Position numbers and translations under genes: made by a program. The notes under the pieces were generated by a model. The model saw only the letters and a program-made list of their open reading frames with translations. It did no database searches and had not been told where the DNA came from. DNA of 64,000 nt from NCBI RefSeq assembly GCF_006064855.1, contig NZ_CP040753.1:2832001-2896000 (forward strand), given 5' to 3'. Source of the stretch: Sulfitobacter sp. BSw21498 (GTDB taxonomy: Bacteria > Pseudomonadota > Alphaproteobacteria > Rhodobacterales > Rhodobacteraceae). Below are positions 1-10,174 of the stretch, in pieces. Position 1 is the stretch's first letter. Every line of letters begins with the position of its first letter.

Positions 1-1943
1 ACAAGGTCGGCGTGACACTCTTCGGTGCCCGCACCGCCCAAGAGCAACGCGTGCAGGAATTCCCCGGGCGTGGTGTTTCCGGCCCCTACGATCTGGATCT
101 GGACGGCTATGTTCAAGGCTCCGAACGGGTCGAACTGCTGGTGCGTGACGAAGAGGGCGGTGATGTGATCTCTACCACCGCACTGCGCCGTGGCACCGAC
201 TACCTGCTCGATTTCTTTGGCAATTCGATCACCTTTGACGATGCCGTGCGCCAGTTCGACGGTCAGGGCAATCCTGTGTCGGTCCGCGTGACCTACGAAG
301 TGGACGTGGAAGGGGCTGATCGCTACTGGCTCTATGGCGGGGAGGTAAACGTCGCGTTGACCGACCGCACCACCGTTGGCGCGCGTATTGTTCATGCGGA
401 CGCCGAACGGGGCAATGCCGCCCGAGAGCGGCTGCATTCAGCCTATATTCGCCACGAGGGGACGCAGGGTGGCGTATGGGAAGCCGAAGCCGGGCGTTCC
501 GAAGATGCGAATGGTGTATCGGATACCGCCTACCGCCTGTCCTATGACATCCGCAAGGAAACCGGTCACTTCAACTTTGAAATGGTGCACACAGGGACCA
601 AGTTCGCCGCGCGCGGTGGTCTGGCGCTGCCCGGTACCACCCGTGCAAGGTTGAACTACGGTTTTGAAATCGACGGGAGCAGCGACTTTGTGCTCGGTGT
701 GGATTATGTGCGTGACCGCACCTCTGCCATAGAGCGTCTGACTGTCGATGCTGTCTATGCCAAGGAGTTCAGCACAAACTTCAAGGGCTACATCGGGCTG
801 GAGTACCGCCTGGACCACACTGCGACCTCCAAAAAGACCCATCCCGGTCTGATCCTTGGTGGCCACTGGACCCCGGCGAACCGCCCCGGCACCGTCATCA
901 CCGCAGAGCTGCGTCATCCCTTTGGCAGCTCTGACCGACCGACGGAGCTGACCTTGGGCATGTACCGCGAGCCCGTTCCTGGCTGGCGCGCCTATAGCGA
1001 GGTCGAGATGACCTTTGGTGACGACACCGTGACCACACACGCCAAGCTTGGTTTCTCTTACGACCTGAACGACTGGCTGCGCGGAAGCACGGATTTCGTC
1101 AAAGGCTTGGGGTCTTCGGACACCTTGTTTACCCAAGCAATGATGGGCAAATGGGCGATGAACGGGAACACGACTTTCAGCTTCGGAATCGAACATTCCC
1201 GCAGCATGGAAACCGACGATCACCGTCTGACCAGCGTGGCCCTTGGCGCGAAATGGGGTTCCAGTGCGCAAAGCTGGGTGGGGGATGCCGATGCGGACAC
1301 AACGTTCGAAGACACCGGCAACACCCATTATGCGAGCTTTGGTATCGCGGGTAAGATCACGCCGGACTTCACCATGTTAGGGCGCACCCGCGTCGCATTG
1401 GACAAGCGTGAAGGCCGTGACCACCGGCGTATCCGGTCGCGCGCCGGGATCGCCTATCGCCCGGTTCACGATCCACGCCTCGAAGTTCTGGCATGGTATG
1501 AGCACCGCATCGAGCAGCGCGAGACCAAGTCAGTGACCCATATGTGGTCTGTTGATGCTTCCTACGAAATGGATGCCGATTTGCGCTTGAACGCTAAATA
1601 CGCGGGCCAGTCGCAACGGGTGACGACATCGGGCGGCATCTCTGCCCGTGCCCTAACCCAGCTGCTTCAGGCCGGCTTTAACTACGAGTTTGGCAACAAC
1701 CGGTTCCAGATTGGCATGAACGTCGCGCATCTGTGGGACAACCAAGGCAACATGACCAACGGCATCGGTGCAGAGATCGGCTTTGCCCCGACCAAGGGTG
1801 CGTTGATCGCCTTGGGCTATAACCGCGCGACGAACAAATCCTCCCTGCGCAGCGACCTGTATCAGGAAGGGCTTTACCTTCGGTTCAAGCTGCTGCTCGA
1901 CAACTCCCTCTGGGATCGTCTGGACGGCTTTATGGAGGGATAA
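1..1943 (+). CDS. Outer-membrane beta-barrel protein, C-terminal part (5' truncated)
   Basis: The reading frame is open from base 3 and continues upstream of the window, so this is only the C-terminal ~647 residues of a larger protein. The first ~100 residues look like an immunoglobulin-like or carbohydrate-fold segment (GSERVELLVRD, RGTDYLLDFF, VRVTYEVD). The rest is a long run of alternating amphipathic strands rich in Tyr, Gly, Arg and Asp (for example SFGIEHSR, AGFNYEFG, EGLYLRFKLLLD), as expected for a transmembrane beta-barrel. There is no C-terminal Phe as in the classic beta-signal; the last clear strand is followed by an 11-residue tail. I recognise no named family. Role (adhesin, export or surface-layer protein) is unknown. 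A strong terminator follows directly. Confidence 0.6.
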   Translation, partial: KVGVTLFGARTAQEQRVQEFPGRGVSGPYDLDLDGYVQGSERVELLVRDEEGGDVISTTALRRGTDYLLDFFGNSITFDDAVRQFDGQGNPVSVRVTYEVDVEGADRYWLYGGEVNVALTDRTTVGARIVHADAERGNAARERLHSAYIRHEGTQGGVWEAEAGRSEDANGVSDTAYRLSYDIRKETGHFNFEMVHTGTKFAARGGLALPGTTRARLNYGFEIDGSSDFVLGVDYVRDRTSAIERLTVDAVYAKEFSTNFKGYIGLEYRLDHTATSKKTHPGLILGGHWTPANRPGTVITAELRHPFGSSDRPTELTLGMYREPVPGWRAYSEVEMTFGDDTVTTHAKLGFSYDLNDWLRGSTDFVKGLGSSDTLFTQAMMGKWAMNGNTTFSFGIEHSRSMETDDHRLTSVALGAKWGSSAQSWVGDADADTTFEDTGNTHYASFGIAGKITPDFTMLGRTRVALDKREGRDHRRIRSRAGIAYRPVHDPRLEVLAWYEHRIEQRETKSVTHMWSVDASYEMDADLRLNAKYAGQSQRVTTSGGISARALTQLLQAGFNYEFGNNRFQIGMNVAHLWDNQGNMTNGIGAEIGFAPTKGALIALGYNRATNKSSLRSDLYQEGLYLRFKLLLDNSLWDRLDGFMEG

Positions 1944-1978
1944 AACGGCAAACACGTATCGTAGACAGGATACAAAAA

Positions 1979-2002
1979 AGCCCCGGCACTAATGCCGGGG
2001 CT
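1979..2002. terminator. Bidirectional intrinsic terminator between the beta-barrel gene and pnp
   Basis: AGCCCCGGCA and TGCCGGGGCT form a perfect 10-bp stem around a CTAA loop. A-rich sequence lies on the left and TTT on the right, so the hairpin can stop transcription of both convergent genes. Confidence 0.9.
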
Positions 2003-2028
2003 TTCTGTATTCAGAACGAGGAGGAAGA

Positions 2029-4164
2029 TTACTCTTCGCTGCCTTCTTCTTTCTTGATCTCTTCGCCGGTTTCCTGATCGACAACTTTCATCGACAGGCG
2101 CACTTTGCCGCGATCGTCAAAGCCAAGCAGCTTTACTTTCACTTCCTGACCTTCCTTCAGAACATCCGAAGGGTGGTTCAGGCGGCGGTTTTCGATCTGG
2201 GATACGTGGACCAGACCGTCGCGCTTGCCAAAGAAGTTCACGAACGCACCGAAATCAACGATCTTGACGACGGTACCGGTGTAAACCGCACCTTCTTCAG
2301 GCTCGGCCACGATGGACCAGATCATGTCGTAGGCTTTCTTGATCGAGTCGCCGTTTGGCGATGCGATTTTGATGATGCCTTCGTCATTGATGTCGACTTT
2401 CGCGCCGGACACTTCAACGATCTCGCGGATCACTTTACCGCCGGACCCGATAACTTCACGGATCTTGTCGGTTGGGATCTGCATCGTTTCAATGCGTGGT
2501 GCGTGAACCGAGAATTCACCCGCGCCAGAGATAGCTTTGTTCATCTCACCAAGGATGTGAACGCGGCCAACCTTGGCTTGTGCCAGAGCTTTCTCCATGA
2601 TCTCGGGCGTGATGCCTGCGATCTTGATGTCCATCTGCAGCGACGTGATCCCTGCTTCGGTACCGGCAACCTTAAAGTCCATGTCGCCCAGGTGGTCTTC
2701 ATCACCCAAGATGTCGGACAGGATCGCATAGGAGCCGTCGTCTTCGAGGATCAAGCCCATTGCAACACCCGCAACGGGCGCTTTCAGGGGTACACCCGCG
2801 TCCATCATGGACAAGGAGCCACCGCAAACCGACGCCATCGAGCTGGAGCCGTTCGATTCAGTGATCTCGGACACAACGCGGATGGTGTAGGGGAAGTCGG
2901 TGGAGGCAGGCAGAACCGCCTGCAACGCGCGCCAAGCCAACTTGCCGTGACCGATTTCGCGACGACCAGGGCCGGAAACGCGGCCAACTTCGCCAACCGA
3001 GTAGGGCGGGAAGTTATAGTGCAGCATGAAGTTGGATTTGAAGTTGCCGTGCAGCGCGTCGATGAACTGTTCGTCGTCGCCGGTGCCCAAAGTGGTCACA
3101 ACCAGGCCCTGCGTTTCGCCACGTGTAAACAGCGACGACCCGTGGGTGCGGGGCAGGATGCCGGTTTCAGCCACGATATCGCGGATCTCGTCGGTCTTGC
3201 GACCGTCGATACGCGTACCGGTTTTAACAACGTCACCGCGCAGGATGGACGCTTCAAGACCTTTCAACGCGGAACCAAGGTTCGCATCGTCTTTTTGCTC
3301 GTCGGTCAGGGCTGCTTTGATTGTCTCGCGGGCGGCGGCAACAGCGGCTGTGCGTTCTTGCTTGTCTGCGATTGCAAACGCGGCGCGCATGGCTTCTTCG
3401 CCAGCGGATTTGACAGCTGCGGACAGATCCGAGTAGTCAACCGGCTGGAAGTCAAACGGCTCTTTCGCGGTGTCTTCGGCCAGATCGATGATCAGGTCGA
3501 TAACCGGTTGGATCTGCTCGTGCGCGAATTTCACCGCACCCAGCATTTCTTCTTCCGACAGCTCGTAGGCTTCGGATTCAACCATCATCACCGCGTCTTT
3601 GGTGCCAGCGACAACCAGATCAAGACGTTGATCAGGGTTCAAGCGCAGGTCCTGCATGTCGTCGACAGTTGGGTTCAGAACGTAATCGCCACCTTCAAAA
3701 CCAACGCGGCAGGCAGCAATCGGACCACGGAACGGCGCGCCGGAAATGGTCAGCGCGGCCGAGGCGGCGATCATCGCGACCATATCGGGATCGTTAACCA
3801 GGTCGTGCGACAGAACGGTACACATCACCAGAACTTCGTTTTTGAAGCCGGGAACGAACAGCGGGCGGATCGGACGGTCGATCAAACGGGCTGTCAGTGT
3901 TTCTTTCTCGGTGGGGCGGGCCTCACGCTTGAAGAAGCCACCCGGTACTTTACCGGCGGCATAGTATTTCTCTTGGTAGTGCACGGTCAGCGGAAAGAAG
4001 TCCTGACCGGGTTTTTGCTGGCGTGCAAAGGTGACGTTCGCCATGACGCTGGTTTCGCCCAGTGTCGCGATCACCGAACCGTCTGCTTGACGGGCCACTT
4101 TGCCAGTTTCCAGTGTCAGCGTTTCTTCGCCCCACTGCATGGATTTTTTCGTTACATTAAACAT
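2029..4164 (-). CDS. pnp: Polynucleotide phosphorylase
   Basis: A 711-residue full-length PNPase, the phosphorolytic 3'-5' exoribonuclease of the RNA degradosome, in the cytoplasm. Two RNase PH-like domains (about 1-230 and 315-550) flank an alpha-helical linker. They are followed by a KH domain ([15 protein letters not shown]) and an S1 domain ([21 protein letters not shown]) near residues 555-690, with an acidic tail. [13 protein letters not shown] and the GDMDFKV catalytic-core motif are visible. The ATG at 4164 is preceded by AGGAAA. It is the last gene of an rbfA-truB-rpsO-pnp type cluster, with a GNAT gene between it and rpsO. A short hairpin lies in its leader. Confidence 0.98.
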   Translation of the reverse strand: MFNVTKKSMQWGEETLTLETGKVARQADGSVIATLGETSVMANVTFARQQKPGQDFFPLTVHYQEKYYAAGKVPGGFFKREARPTEKETLTARLIDRPIRPLFVPGFKNEVLVMCTVLSHDLVNDPDMVAMIAASAALTISGAPFRGPIAACRVGFEGGDYVLNPTVDDMQDLRLNPDQRLDLVVAGTKDAVMMVESEAYELSEEEMLGAVKFAHEQIQPVIDLIIDLAEDTAKEPFDFQPVDYSDLSAAVKSAGEEAMRAAFAIADKQERTAAVAAARETIKAALTDEQKDDANLGSALKGLEASILRGDVVKTGTRIDGRKTDEIRDIVAETGILPRTHGSSLFTRGETQGLVVTTLGTGDDEQFIDALHGNFKSNFMLHYNFPPYSVGEVGRVSGPGRREIGHGKLAWRALQAVLPASTDFPYTIRVVSEITESNGSSSMASVCGGSLSMMDAGVPLKAPVAGVAMGLILEDDGSYAILSDILGDEDHLGDMDFKVAGTEAGITSLQMDIKIAGITPEIMEKALAQAKVGRVHILGEMNKAISGAGEFSVHAPRIETMQIPTDKIREVIGSGGKVIREIVEVSGAKVDINDEGIIKIASPNGDSIKKAYDMIWSIVAEPEEGAVYTGTVVKIVDFGAFVNFFGKRDGLVHVSQIENRRLNHPSDVLKEGQEVKVKLLGFDDRGKVRLSMKVVDQETGEEIKKEEGSEE

Positions 4165-4180
4165 CTACGTTTCCTGTTTC

Positions 4181-4195
4181 GGCCCGGATCGGGCC
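4181..4195 (-). promoter_or_regulatory. Hairpin in the pnp leader
   Basis: GGCCC and GGGCC form a 5-bp GC stem around a 5-base loop, ending 17 bases before the pnp start codon. Enterobacterial pnp is autoregulated through a leader stem cut by RNase III. This stem is far shorter, so a regulatory role is inference only. Confidence 0.3.
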
Positions 4196-4381
4196 ATTTG
4201 CGTAGAGGGCATATTCCCCCTGACTCCGGTATCTTCTTTGTCGGGCGCTGGAGTCCGGGCGCCGGCTTTCAGATTGTGCGGCCATACAGCAGTTTCGATG
4301 CGATGGGAAGGGAAGCGTTGCCCGTGTGACATGGGGCTTTCACGCGTCCTGCGCAGGCTCGGGCAGAGGACGCTGACGAGG

Positions 4382-4876
4382 TCAGTCAGGCAAGCTCTTG
4401 AACATCTTGTAGTTTTGCAAGGTGACCTTGTCTTTGATCACCGTGTTAGGTGCGCCGACGGTCCAGCCCATGCGAATGAAAAACGGTTTTGCTTGTTCGC
4501 TGGCAAAGGTCCGCAGCCGCGGCGCGCCCAAAACACGGGCGCGGATTTCAACGGCATGGTACATTGATCGGCCGACGCCTGTTCTCGTGTGGTCTGGATG
4601 CACAAAGGCAAGATCAATCAGCCCGCTGGCATCAATGGTCATGAAGCCGATCATCCCGCCACCGCTCTCGGCGACGACACCTGAAACGCCATCGAAACGC
4701 TTTTCCCAAGCCACTGGTGCAGGTGCTTTTCCGGCCCAGGCTTCTCGCTGCGCGGCAGAATATACATCAGCTGTGCCCCGGTGCACCGCAGCAAAGAAAA
4801 GCAAGGCGGCCTCATTGGTATCTATGGGGGTCAGGTCGCGCAGGTGGATCGGCATGGGGGGGGCTTTTACGAACAT
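4382..4876 (-). CDS. GNAT-family N-acetyltransferase
   Basis: A 164-residue protein with the acetyltransferase fold: IHLRDLTPIDTNEAALLFF at the N-terminus, and the acetyl-CoA loop in IDLAFVHPDHTRTGVGRSMYHAVE (the RTGVG matches the Q/RxxGxG/A signature). A hydrophobic-aromatic C-terminal strand follows (FFIRMGWTVGAP). The substrate cannot be told; family members acetylate amines on small molecules or proteins. The real start may be the ATG seven codons downstream (4855), since neither start has a clear ribosome-binding site. It lies between rpsO and pnp, just past the rpsO terminator, so it depends on read-through or its own promoter. Confidence 0.85.
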   Translation of the reverse strand: MFVKAPPMPIHLRDLTPIDTNEAALLFFAAVHRGTADVYSAAQREAWAGKAPAPVAWEKRFDGVSGVVAESGGGMIGFMTIDASGLIDLAFVHPDHTRTGVGRSMYHAVEIRARVLGAPRLRTFASEQAKPFFIRMGWTVGAPNTVIKDKVTLQNYKMFKSLPD

Positions 4877-4894
4877 AAAGATATGAAATGAAAA

Positions 4895-4922
4895 AACCGC
4901 ACCCTGTTGTCAGGGTGCGGTT
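4895..4922 (-). terminator. rpsO terminator
   Basis: AACCGCACCCTG and CAGGGTGCGGTT form a perfect 12-bp stem around TTGT. The A-run at 4891-4896 becomes the U-tract on the minus strand, 27 bases after the rpsO stop. Confidence 0.92.
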
Positions 4923-4949
4923 CTAATCGTGGCGGTACTGCAGCGCGGG

Positions 4950-5219
4950 TTAGCGGCGCAGGCCCAAACGTTTGATCAGGTCCTGATAACGCGCGTCATC
5001 TTTACCTTTGACATAGTCCAGCAGCTTCCGGCGTGTCGCAACCATTTTCAAAAGGCCACGGCGACCGTGGTTGTCTTTCTTGTGGGTTTTGAAGTGCTCG
5101 GTCAGCGTTGCGATGCGCGAGGACAGAATGGCAACCTGTACTTCGGGCGAACCGGTGTCGCCTTCTGTGGTGCCGAATTCCTTCATGACGCGTGCTTTTT
5201 CTTCTGGCGTAATCGACAT
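4950..5219 (-). CDS. rpsO: 30S ribosomal protein S15
   Basis: Full length at 89 residues, the usual size for S15, which binds the central domain of 16S rRNA early in assembly. Family signatures are visible: [34 protein letters not shown] and RRKLLDYVK, ending LIKRLGLRR. The leader reads GGAGACCCCG before ATG. It lies between truB and pnp as in most proteobacteria, although foreign genes separate the three. Confidence 0.98.
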   Translation of the reverse strand: MSITPEEKARVMKEFGTTEGDTGSPEVQVAILSSRIATLTEHFKTHKKDNHGRRGLLKMVATRRKLLDYVKGKDDARYQDLIKRLGLRR

Positions 5220-5423
5220 CGGGGTCTCCTTTTTGAAAGGTTAAAGTGATGGCACAGGCCGGGATGTCGTCCAGCACAGGCCCATGGAGTATCCCCCGCT
5301 GACAGGAATCAACGGGCGATGGGGGCGTATAGGAAAGTTTAGCCCGCTTGGCAAAGCATTATTGTCCGGTCGAGGTGTAACCCGCATGGGGTAAGGACGG
5401 GCAGGGGCGTGCAATTTTAATTT

Positions 5424-6377
5424 TCATCCGCGCGTCAGTCCCGCAGCCAAGGCCGAGCTGAGCGGAATAAGCGATAGGTCGCCGGGCATCAGAAGCTGTT
5501 CCGATTGCACCTTCGCCACGACCGTCCCGTCCATCGAAATCAGGTGAGAGTGTAAATCATTCGGGTCCGGTTCTATCAACACACTCGGCGCTATTGCGGT
5601 TGCATCGCTGTCGTCCCAGACCAGCAACAGGCTGTCATCTACGATGTCGAAAGCACGAATGTCGACGATGCCGTCGGGGCTGACCCAATCACCGAGGATC
5701 ACGTCATCGCGCCCGTCACCCGGGGTCACCGTGTCGTTGGATCCAGCAAGGATCACATCATCACCCCCACCGCCATTCAGATAATCACCTTCGTCGGTAT
5801 CGCTGATGCGCGCGTCTTGCGGGTCTTGGTCAACGATACCGTTGATCGTATCGTTCCCCCATCCGCCAAATAGCGCATCCCCCCCGCGCCCACCTGTCAG
5901 CACATCGTCGCCAAGCCCGCCCATCAAGGCGTCGGCACCACTGTTTCCATACAACCAGTCCTGCCCGGCAGAGCCATTCAGCGTATCTTGGCCCGCCCCA
6001 CCTTGCAGCACATCATCATCATTGTGGCCGGTAAGCCTATCCGCGGCTTCGGCACCTGCCAAGACATCGTCGCCGTCATTCCCATGCAGGTCATCATCCC
6101 CCGAACCGCCGATCAATGTGTCGTCACCGCCGTCCCCAAAGACAGTGTCATCGCCGCCCGCCGCATGCACAAAATCGTCGCCGTCATAGGCCGCGACATG
6201 ATCGCTGCTGGCTGAGCCGGTGATCAGGTCATCCTCAGGTGTGCCAGAGATCAGTTGGAACGTAGGGGTATCTTCATCGAGACCAGAGTCTTCTTCTTCC
6301 TCCTCCTCGACACTGATGTCGATAAAGGCGGCGGCCCCCACGGTGATCAACCCCATTAACCCAGCAAGAAATAGCAT
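5424..6377 (-). CDS. Membrane-anchored acidic protein with RTX-type calcium-binding repeats
   Basis: A 317-residue protein. An N-terminal hydrophobic segment (residues 2-18) is followed by a run of six glutamates. From about residue 40 to 205 come imperfect nonapeptide repeats of the GGxGxDxLx type (GGSGDDDLHG, GGLGDDVLTG, GGWGNDTING), the calcium-binding beta-roll of RTX proteins. The C-terminal ~90 residues are unrelated and acidic. RTX toxins and proteases are usually far longer and carry a C-terminal type I secretion signal. Here the N-terminal hydrophobic stretch suggests Sec export and membrane retention instead. No type I secretion genes are nearby. It sits oddly inside the truB-rpsO translation cluster. 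Function unknown. Confidence 0.8.
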   Translation of the reverse strand: MLFLAGLMGLITVGAAAFIDISVEEEEEEDSGLDEDTPTFQLISGTPEDDLITGSASSDHVAAYDGDDFVHAAGGDDTVFGDGGDDTLIGGSGDDDLHGNDGDDVLAGAEAADRLTGHNDDDVLQGGAGQDTLNGSAGQDWLYGNSGADALMGGLGDDVLTGGRGGDALFGGWGNDTINGIVDQDPQDARISDTDEGDYLNGGGGDDVILAGSNDTVTPGDGRDDVILGDWVSPDGIVDIRAFDIVDDSLLLVWDDSDATAIAPSVLIEPDPNDLHSHLISMDGTVVAKVQSEQLLMPGDLSLIPLSSALAAGLTRG

Positions 6378-6485
6378 TTAAAAACCCGACTTTATTGCCC
6401 GCAAAAATGGCAGGCTTACTCATGAAGAAACCCCGGTACCCCAGGGTCGCGTCACAAGCATAGACGTAATAAAGTTAAGTTGACG

Positions 6486-6995
6486 CTAAGACTTCCACAC
6501 AATCGGCACCTGAGAATAGCGGATATACAAAGGATGCTTCGGGTGCCCGTCCTTTGACAGGCCCAGATGGTAAACCGGCCTATCGCTGCGCAAGAGCTGC
6601 TCCTGCACTTCAGGCCCCCGCCCAAGATGCGCCCCGTGGGTGCCCCAAGCTGCAATTACCTGATCGGCCCACAGGATGCCTTCTTTTAGAATCAGGTCGT
6701 TATCCGGTCCAATGGGATTTTTAGCCTGGCGCATCAGCTTTGGGCTGGTCTCGCGCCAAGCAAAAATGTTGGTGACGCGAAAGCCCCCGAACCCCAAGGC
6801 GCGCGCGCGCCGTTCGCAACGCTCGACCGTAGGATCATTCTCAATTTCTGTCGCTTTTGACGGATTTAGCATCACAAACAGCACCCGCCCCGCATCGGGA
6901 TTCCACACGCGGGTCAGGCTGTAGCGGTAGTTTTCGCAATCCGAGTAGACAGCCGTCGAGGGTGCATCACCCTTGGTATGGCTGCGTGTGATCAC
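6486..6995 (-). CDS. DUF1643 family protein
   Basis: A 169-residue protein of the DUF1643 family, recognised from [48 protein letters not shown] and VIAAWGTHG. The biochemical role of the family is unknown. It starts with GTG inside the last codons of truB (GTGA overlap at 6992-6995), so it is translationally coupled to truB and almost certainly co-transcribed. Confidence 0.88.
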   Translation of the reverse strand: MITRSHTKGDAPSTAVYSDCENYRYSLTRVWNPDAGRVLFVMLNPSKATEIENDPTVERCERRARALGFGGFRVTNIFAWRETSPKLMRQAKNPIGPDNDLILKEGILWADQVIAAWGTHGAHLGRGPEVQEQLLRSDRPVYHLGLSKDGHPKHPLYIRYSQVPIVWKS

Positions 6996-7909
6996 GCAGG
7001 GTTTGGTTGATTGAACACGCGCGACGGATGAAGCTCTCCGGCTTTGAACCGCCCAACGGCAATCGCGCGGCCCTCGAACGATGCCCAGACCTCGTCGCCG
7101 TATTCGACATTGTGGGCAATCACCATGCCGGGGTTCCCGTTGCGCAGACGTGTGGCCCCCTCTGCCGTGGCTTTGACCTCGGGCAGATCCTGCAGCCCCT
7201 GTTCTAGCGGCAACAGATGTGCGTCCAAGGCGTCAGTGCGGGCAATTTCCTCGATTTGCGCCAGGGTCAGCCCCTCGGACGCCTCAAACGGGCCCGACCA
7301 GATGCGACGCAATTCGCGCACGTGCCCCAGACATCCCAAAGCCTGCCCCAGATCGCGCGCGATCGAACGGACATAACCGCCCTTGCCGCACACCATCTCA
7401 AGCGTCACGTGATCAGCGTCGGGACGGTCCAGCAGCAACAGTTGCTCGACAAAAAGCGGGCGGGCTGCCAGTTCCATGGTTTCGCCTTCGCGCGCCAGTT
7501 TATAGGCCCGCTGGCCGTCGATCTTTACGGCAGAAAACTGCGGCGGCACCTGCTGGATATCTCCGATGAACTTGCCCAAGGCGTTCTTGATGGCATCATC
7601 GTCAGGGCGCAGTTCCGAGGTCGCGATCACTTCGCCCTCTGCGTCATCGGTATTCGTCGCAATGCCAAGACGCACTGTGAACTCATAGGCTTTCAGCGCA
7701 TCAGTAATGAAGGGTACGGTCTTGGTTGCCTCGCCGAGCGCGATCGCCAAAACGCCGGTCGCCTCGGGGTCGAGCGTCCCCGCATGGCCCGCTTTGTTTG
7801 CGTTCAACGCCCAACGGACCTTGTTCACCACGGTGGTAGAGGTCGGTCCGGCAGGCTTGTCCACCACCAACCACCCCGAAATATCCCGTCCCTTGCGCCT
7901 GCGACCCAT
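6992..7909 (-). CDS. truB: tRNA pseudouridine-55 synthase
   Basis: A 305-residue TruB, which isomerises U55 in the T-loop of tRNAs. The N-terminus [23 protein letters not shown] is diagnostic. The catalytic aspartate is D47 in [26 protein letters not shown] marks the second conserved core motif, and a C-terminal PUA-like segment follows. The ATG at 7909 was chosen over an upstream in-frame start (8011) because conservation begins there and AAGGGC precedes it. It overlaps the next gene by 4 bases. Confidence 0.96.
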   Translation of the reverse strand: MGRRRKGRDISGWLVVDKPAGPTSTTVVNKVRWALNANKAGHAGTLDPEATGVLAIALGEATKTVPFITDALKAYEFTVRLGIATNTDDAEGEVIATSELRPDDDAIKNALGKFIGDIQQVPPQFSAVKIDGQRAYKLAREGETMELAARPLFVEQLLLLDRPDADHVTLEMVCGKGGYVRSIARDLGQALGCLGHVRELRRIWSGPFEASEGLTLAQIEEIARTDALDAHLLPLEQGLQDLPEVKATAEGATRLRNGNPGMVIAHNVEYGDEVWASFEGRAIAVGRFKAGELHPSRVFNQPNPA

Positions 7910-8026
7910 ATCAAATGCCCTTAATTGATTTACCGGCCTCCTATCAAAGGTCCGGCGAGATTGCCCAGAGACTCTGGCTTCCAAATGGTGAAAAATCCTC
8001 GCCGACGGCAAGAAAACTCTTATGCG

Positions 8027-8773
8027 CTACGGTGCGTCCGGTTTCACGACGCCGATAATGGGCCCAAGCGGGCTGAAACCTAGATCATTGCGTCCCAGAT
8101 CGGGGGCGCGCAGTCTCGAGATATTGCCATCGAAATACAGGGCATTCGGCAGTTTCAAATGATCGCGAAACAGCAGCGCAAAGTCGTAGAAATTCACCGT
8201 CTCGTTAGAAATGGCAAAGACCGCTCGTTTGCCATCGGCGCTGGTGCCAACCCCATTACGAATATAGCGCGACGTCCCGTCTTTCAGAAAACGCGGGTGC
8301 AGCTTGCCGTCGATCACCAGCATCGGCCCTGACTGGGTGGCGCTGCGGCAATCGGGGGCCTTTCGCACAAACGCTTTGGTCTCGATCACATCGGCCCGAC
8401 CATCGCGCAGACACAGCACACCATTGGGCAACAAACCAAAATTGCCGGGACCGTCGCTGCTGATGACCTTTTGGTGCTCTTTGCCGTTCTCAAGGTAATA
8501 CCCCACCGGCGCACGGTCATCGTGATACATGCCAGCGTTCATCGCAAAGCCCAATTGTTGGCCCTGCTTTTTCAACGCGGTGTTGAGAGTGTTGAAATAC
8601 CCGTGCGGTTTGCCATCGGGGTCATACAGGAACAGCTCAAGCCGGTCCTGCGTCAGGTCGACGTCGCATATGGTGTAGCCGGTGCCGTTAAAGGTCAGCG
8701 TTTCACATGTTTCCGCATGGACGGGCGCAGCGGCCCAGCCCATGAAACCAAGCGCTGCCCAGAACCGTTTCAC
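8027..8773 (-). CDS. Secreted phosphodiester glycosidase (NAGPA-domain) family protein
   Basis: A 248-residue exported protein with signal peptide [20 protein letters not shown]. The body matches the phosphodiester glycosidase (NAGPA/DUF2233) family: [65 protein letters not shown] and [11 protein letters not shown]. Related domains remove GlcNAc from phosphodiester-linked glycans; the bacterial substrate is not known here. It starts with GTG overlapping the rbfA stop (GTGA, 8770-8773), so it is coupled to rbfA despite an unrelated job. Confidence 0.87.
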   Translation of the reverse strand: MKRFWAALGFMGWAAAPVHAETCETLTFNGTGYTICDVDLTQDRLELFLYDPDGKPHGYFNTLNTALKKQGQQLGFAMNAGMYHDDRAPVGYYLENGKEHQKVISSDGPGNFGLLPNGVLCLRDGRADVIETKAFVRKAPDCRSATQSGPMLVIDGKLHPRFLKDGTSRYIRNGVGTSADGKRAVFAISNETVNFYDFALLFRDHLKLPNALYFDGNISRLRAPDLGRNDLGFSPLGPIIGVVKPDAP

Positions 8774-9189
8774 GTGTCATCCGATCCGCGGTCCGGGGCG
8801 TCGGCGTCACGGCGCACCACGTCCTGCGCGAGCATTCTGCGCGTTTCGTCCATCCGGTCGAACGTCTCGTCCAGCTGGAACCGCAAGTCGGGCGCAAATT
8901 TCAACGCCAGCTTTTTGGACATCATGCGCCGCAGTTCGCCTTTGTTGCGGGCCAACAGCTTTAGCACGTCCTCCTGCCCGTTACCGCCCAGAGGCAGCAC
9001 ATAGGCCGTCGCGATCTTTAGATCGGGAGAGGCACGTACTTCGCCTACGGTGATCGACATCCGGTTCAGCTCGGGATCGTGGACATCACCACGCGCCAAA
9101 ACATCCGATAAGGCGCGACGAATGGTTTCGCCTACGCGAAGCTGCCGTTGCGACGGGCCTGAGCCCTCATGAAACTTGTTTTTTGCCAT
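8770..9189 (-). CDS. rbfA: Ribosome-binding factor A
   Basis: A 139-residue RbfA, a KH-fold factor that binds immature 30S subunits and helps 16S 5'-end maturation. The alphaproteobacterial signature [17 protein letters not shown] opens the protein, followed by [20 protein letters not shown] and [17 protein letters not shown]. An ATG three codons upstream (9198) is also possible; MAKNKFH is preferred as the usual start in relatives. First gene of the rbfA-truB-rpsO-pnp series in this window. Confidence 0.95.
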   Translation of the reverse strand: MAKNKFHEGSGPSQRQLRVGETIRRALSDVLARGDVHDPELNRMSITVGEVRASPDLKIATAYVLPLGGNGQEDVLKLLARNKGELRRMMSKKLALKFAPDLRFQLDETFDRMDETRRMLAQDVVRRDADAPDRGSDDT

Positions 9190-9268
9190 GCGCTTCATCT
9201 AAGGGTTCGCTGAGGTTTTGCCAAGCAGATCACCACGCGCTAAACCGGAACCGAATAAGGAGCATAAC

Positions 9269-10084
9269 ATGAGCGACACACCCGGCATAGTGATTACAGG
9301 GGCTTCGGGCCGTATGGGCCAGATGTTGATCGGGCAGGTTTTTGCCAGCGACCGGGTGCATCTTGCAGGCGCGGTTGAACGGGTAGGGCATGCGTGGATC
9401 GGTCAGGACATCGGTGTGGCCATGGGCGGCGCAGCAGTAGGCGTGATCGTTACCGACGATCCCGCAGCGGCGATGAGGGACGCGCAGGCGGTTATTGATT
9501 TCACCGCACCCGAAGCGACCCTCGCCTTTGCGAAGATCGCTGCGGCAGCCGGTGTCGTCCATGTTATAGGCACCACGGGGATGTCCGATGCGCAGATCAA
9601 CGGTCTGGATGCGCCTTCGAAACAGACAGTTATCGTGCGGGCTGGTAACATGAGCCTGGGCGTTAACCTGTTGACCCAGTTGACCAAACGGGTCGCGGCC
9701 GCACTGGACGCAGACTTTGATATCGAGGTGATCGAGGCGCATCACAACCAGAAAGTCGACGCGCCTTCGGGCACGGCGCTGATGCTGGGCGAGGCGGCTG
9801 CCGAAGGGCGCGGTGTTGCGCTGGCAGATGTTTCTGATCGCGGGCGCGACGGTATCACCGGTGCACGCAAGCGCGGCAATATTGGTTTTACGGCGATCCG
9901 TGGCGGTGACATCGTCGGCGAGCATGACGTGATGTTTGCTGCCGCAGGGGAGCGAATCATCTTGCGCCACATCGCCTCTGATCGCGCAGTTTTTGCGCGC
10001 GGTGCTATCAAAGCCGCACTCTGGGGGCAGGGAAAACCTGCTGGCGCTTATGATATGCTGGACGTTTTGGGGCTGAATGACTGA
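9269..10084 (+). CDS. dapB: 4-hydroxy-tetrahydrodipicolinate reductase
   Basis: A 271-residue DapB, which reduces hydroxy-tetrahydrodipicolinate with NAD(P)H in the diaminopimelate/lysine pathway. It has the dinucleotide loop GASGRMGQM near the N-terminus, TGMSDAQ, and the catalytic/substrate motif [15 protein letters not shown] (His-His and Lys). The ATG at 9269 is chosen because AAGGAG sits eight bases upstream; the in-frame extension to 9218 has no family similarity. Transcribed divergently from rbfA. Confidence 0.97.
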   Translation: MSDTPGIVITGASGRMGQMLIGQVFASDRVHLAGAVERVGHAWIGQDIGVAMGGAAVGVIVTDDPAAAMRDAQAVIDFTAPEATLAFAKIAAAAGVVHVIGTTGMSDAQINGLDAPSKQTVIVRAGNMSLGVNLLTQLTKRVAAALDADFDIEVIEAHHNQKVDAPSGTALMLGEAAAEGRGVALADVSDRGRDGITGARKRGNIGFTAIRGGDIVGEHDVMFAAAGERIILRHIASDRAVFARGAIKAALWGQGKPAGAYDMLDVLGLND

Positions 10085-10174
10085 ACGCCGACGCCGCCCT
10101 GTCCTTTAACTGCGGTGAAACTATCTTAACCTTTGCCCCGTATGTTCGTGTGAACAATCTGGTTGGAGGGTGTA

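Noticed and set aside
2173..4329. 718-codon open frame on the plus strand opposite pnp
   Set aside because: It mirrors the codon structure of pnp, has no ribosome-binding site or recognisable motif, and overlaps a certain gene along its whole length.
5440..6260. Possible DNA tandem repeat or CRISPR-like array
   Set aside because: The periodicity comes from protein-level calcium-binding nonapeptides; unit sequences diverge at the DNA level and there are no spacers.
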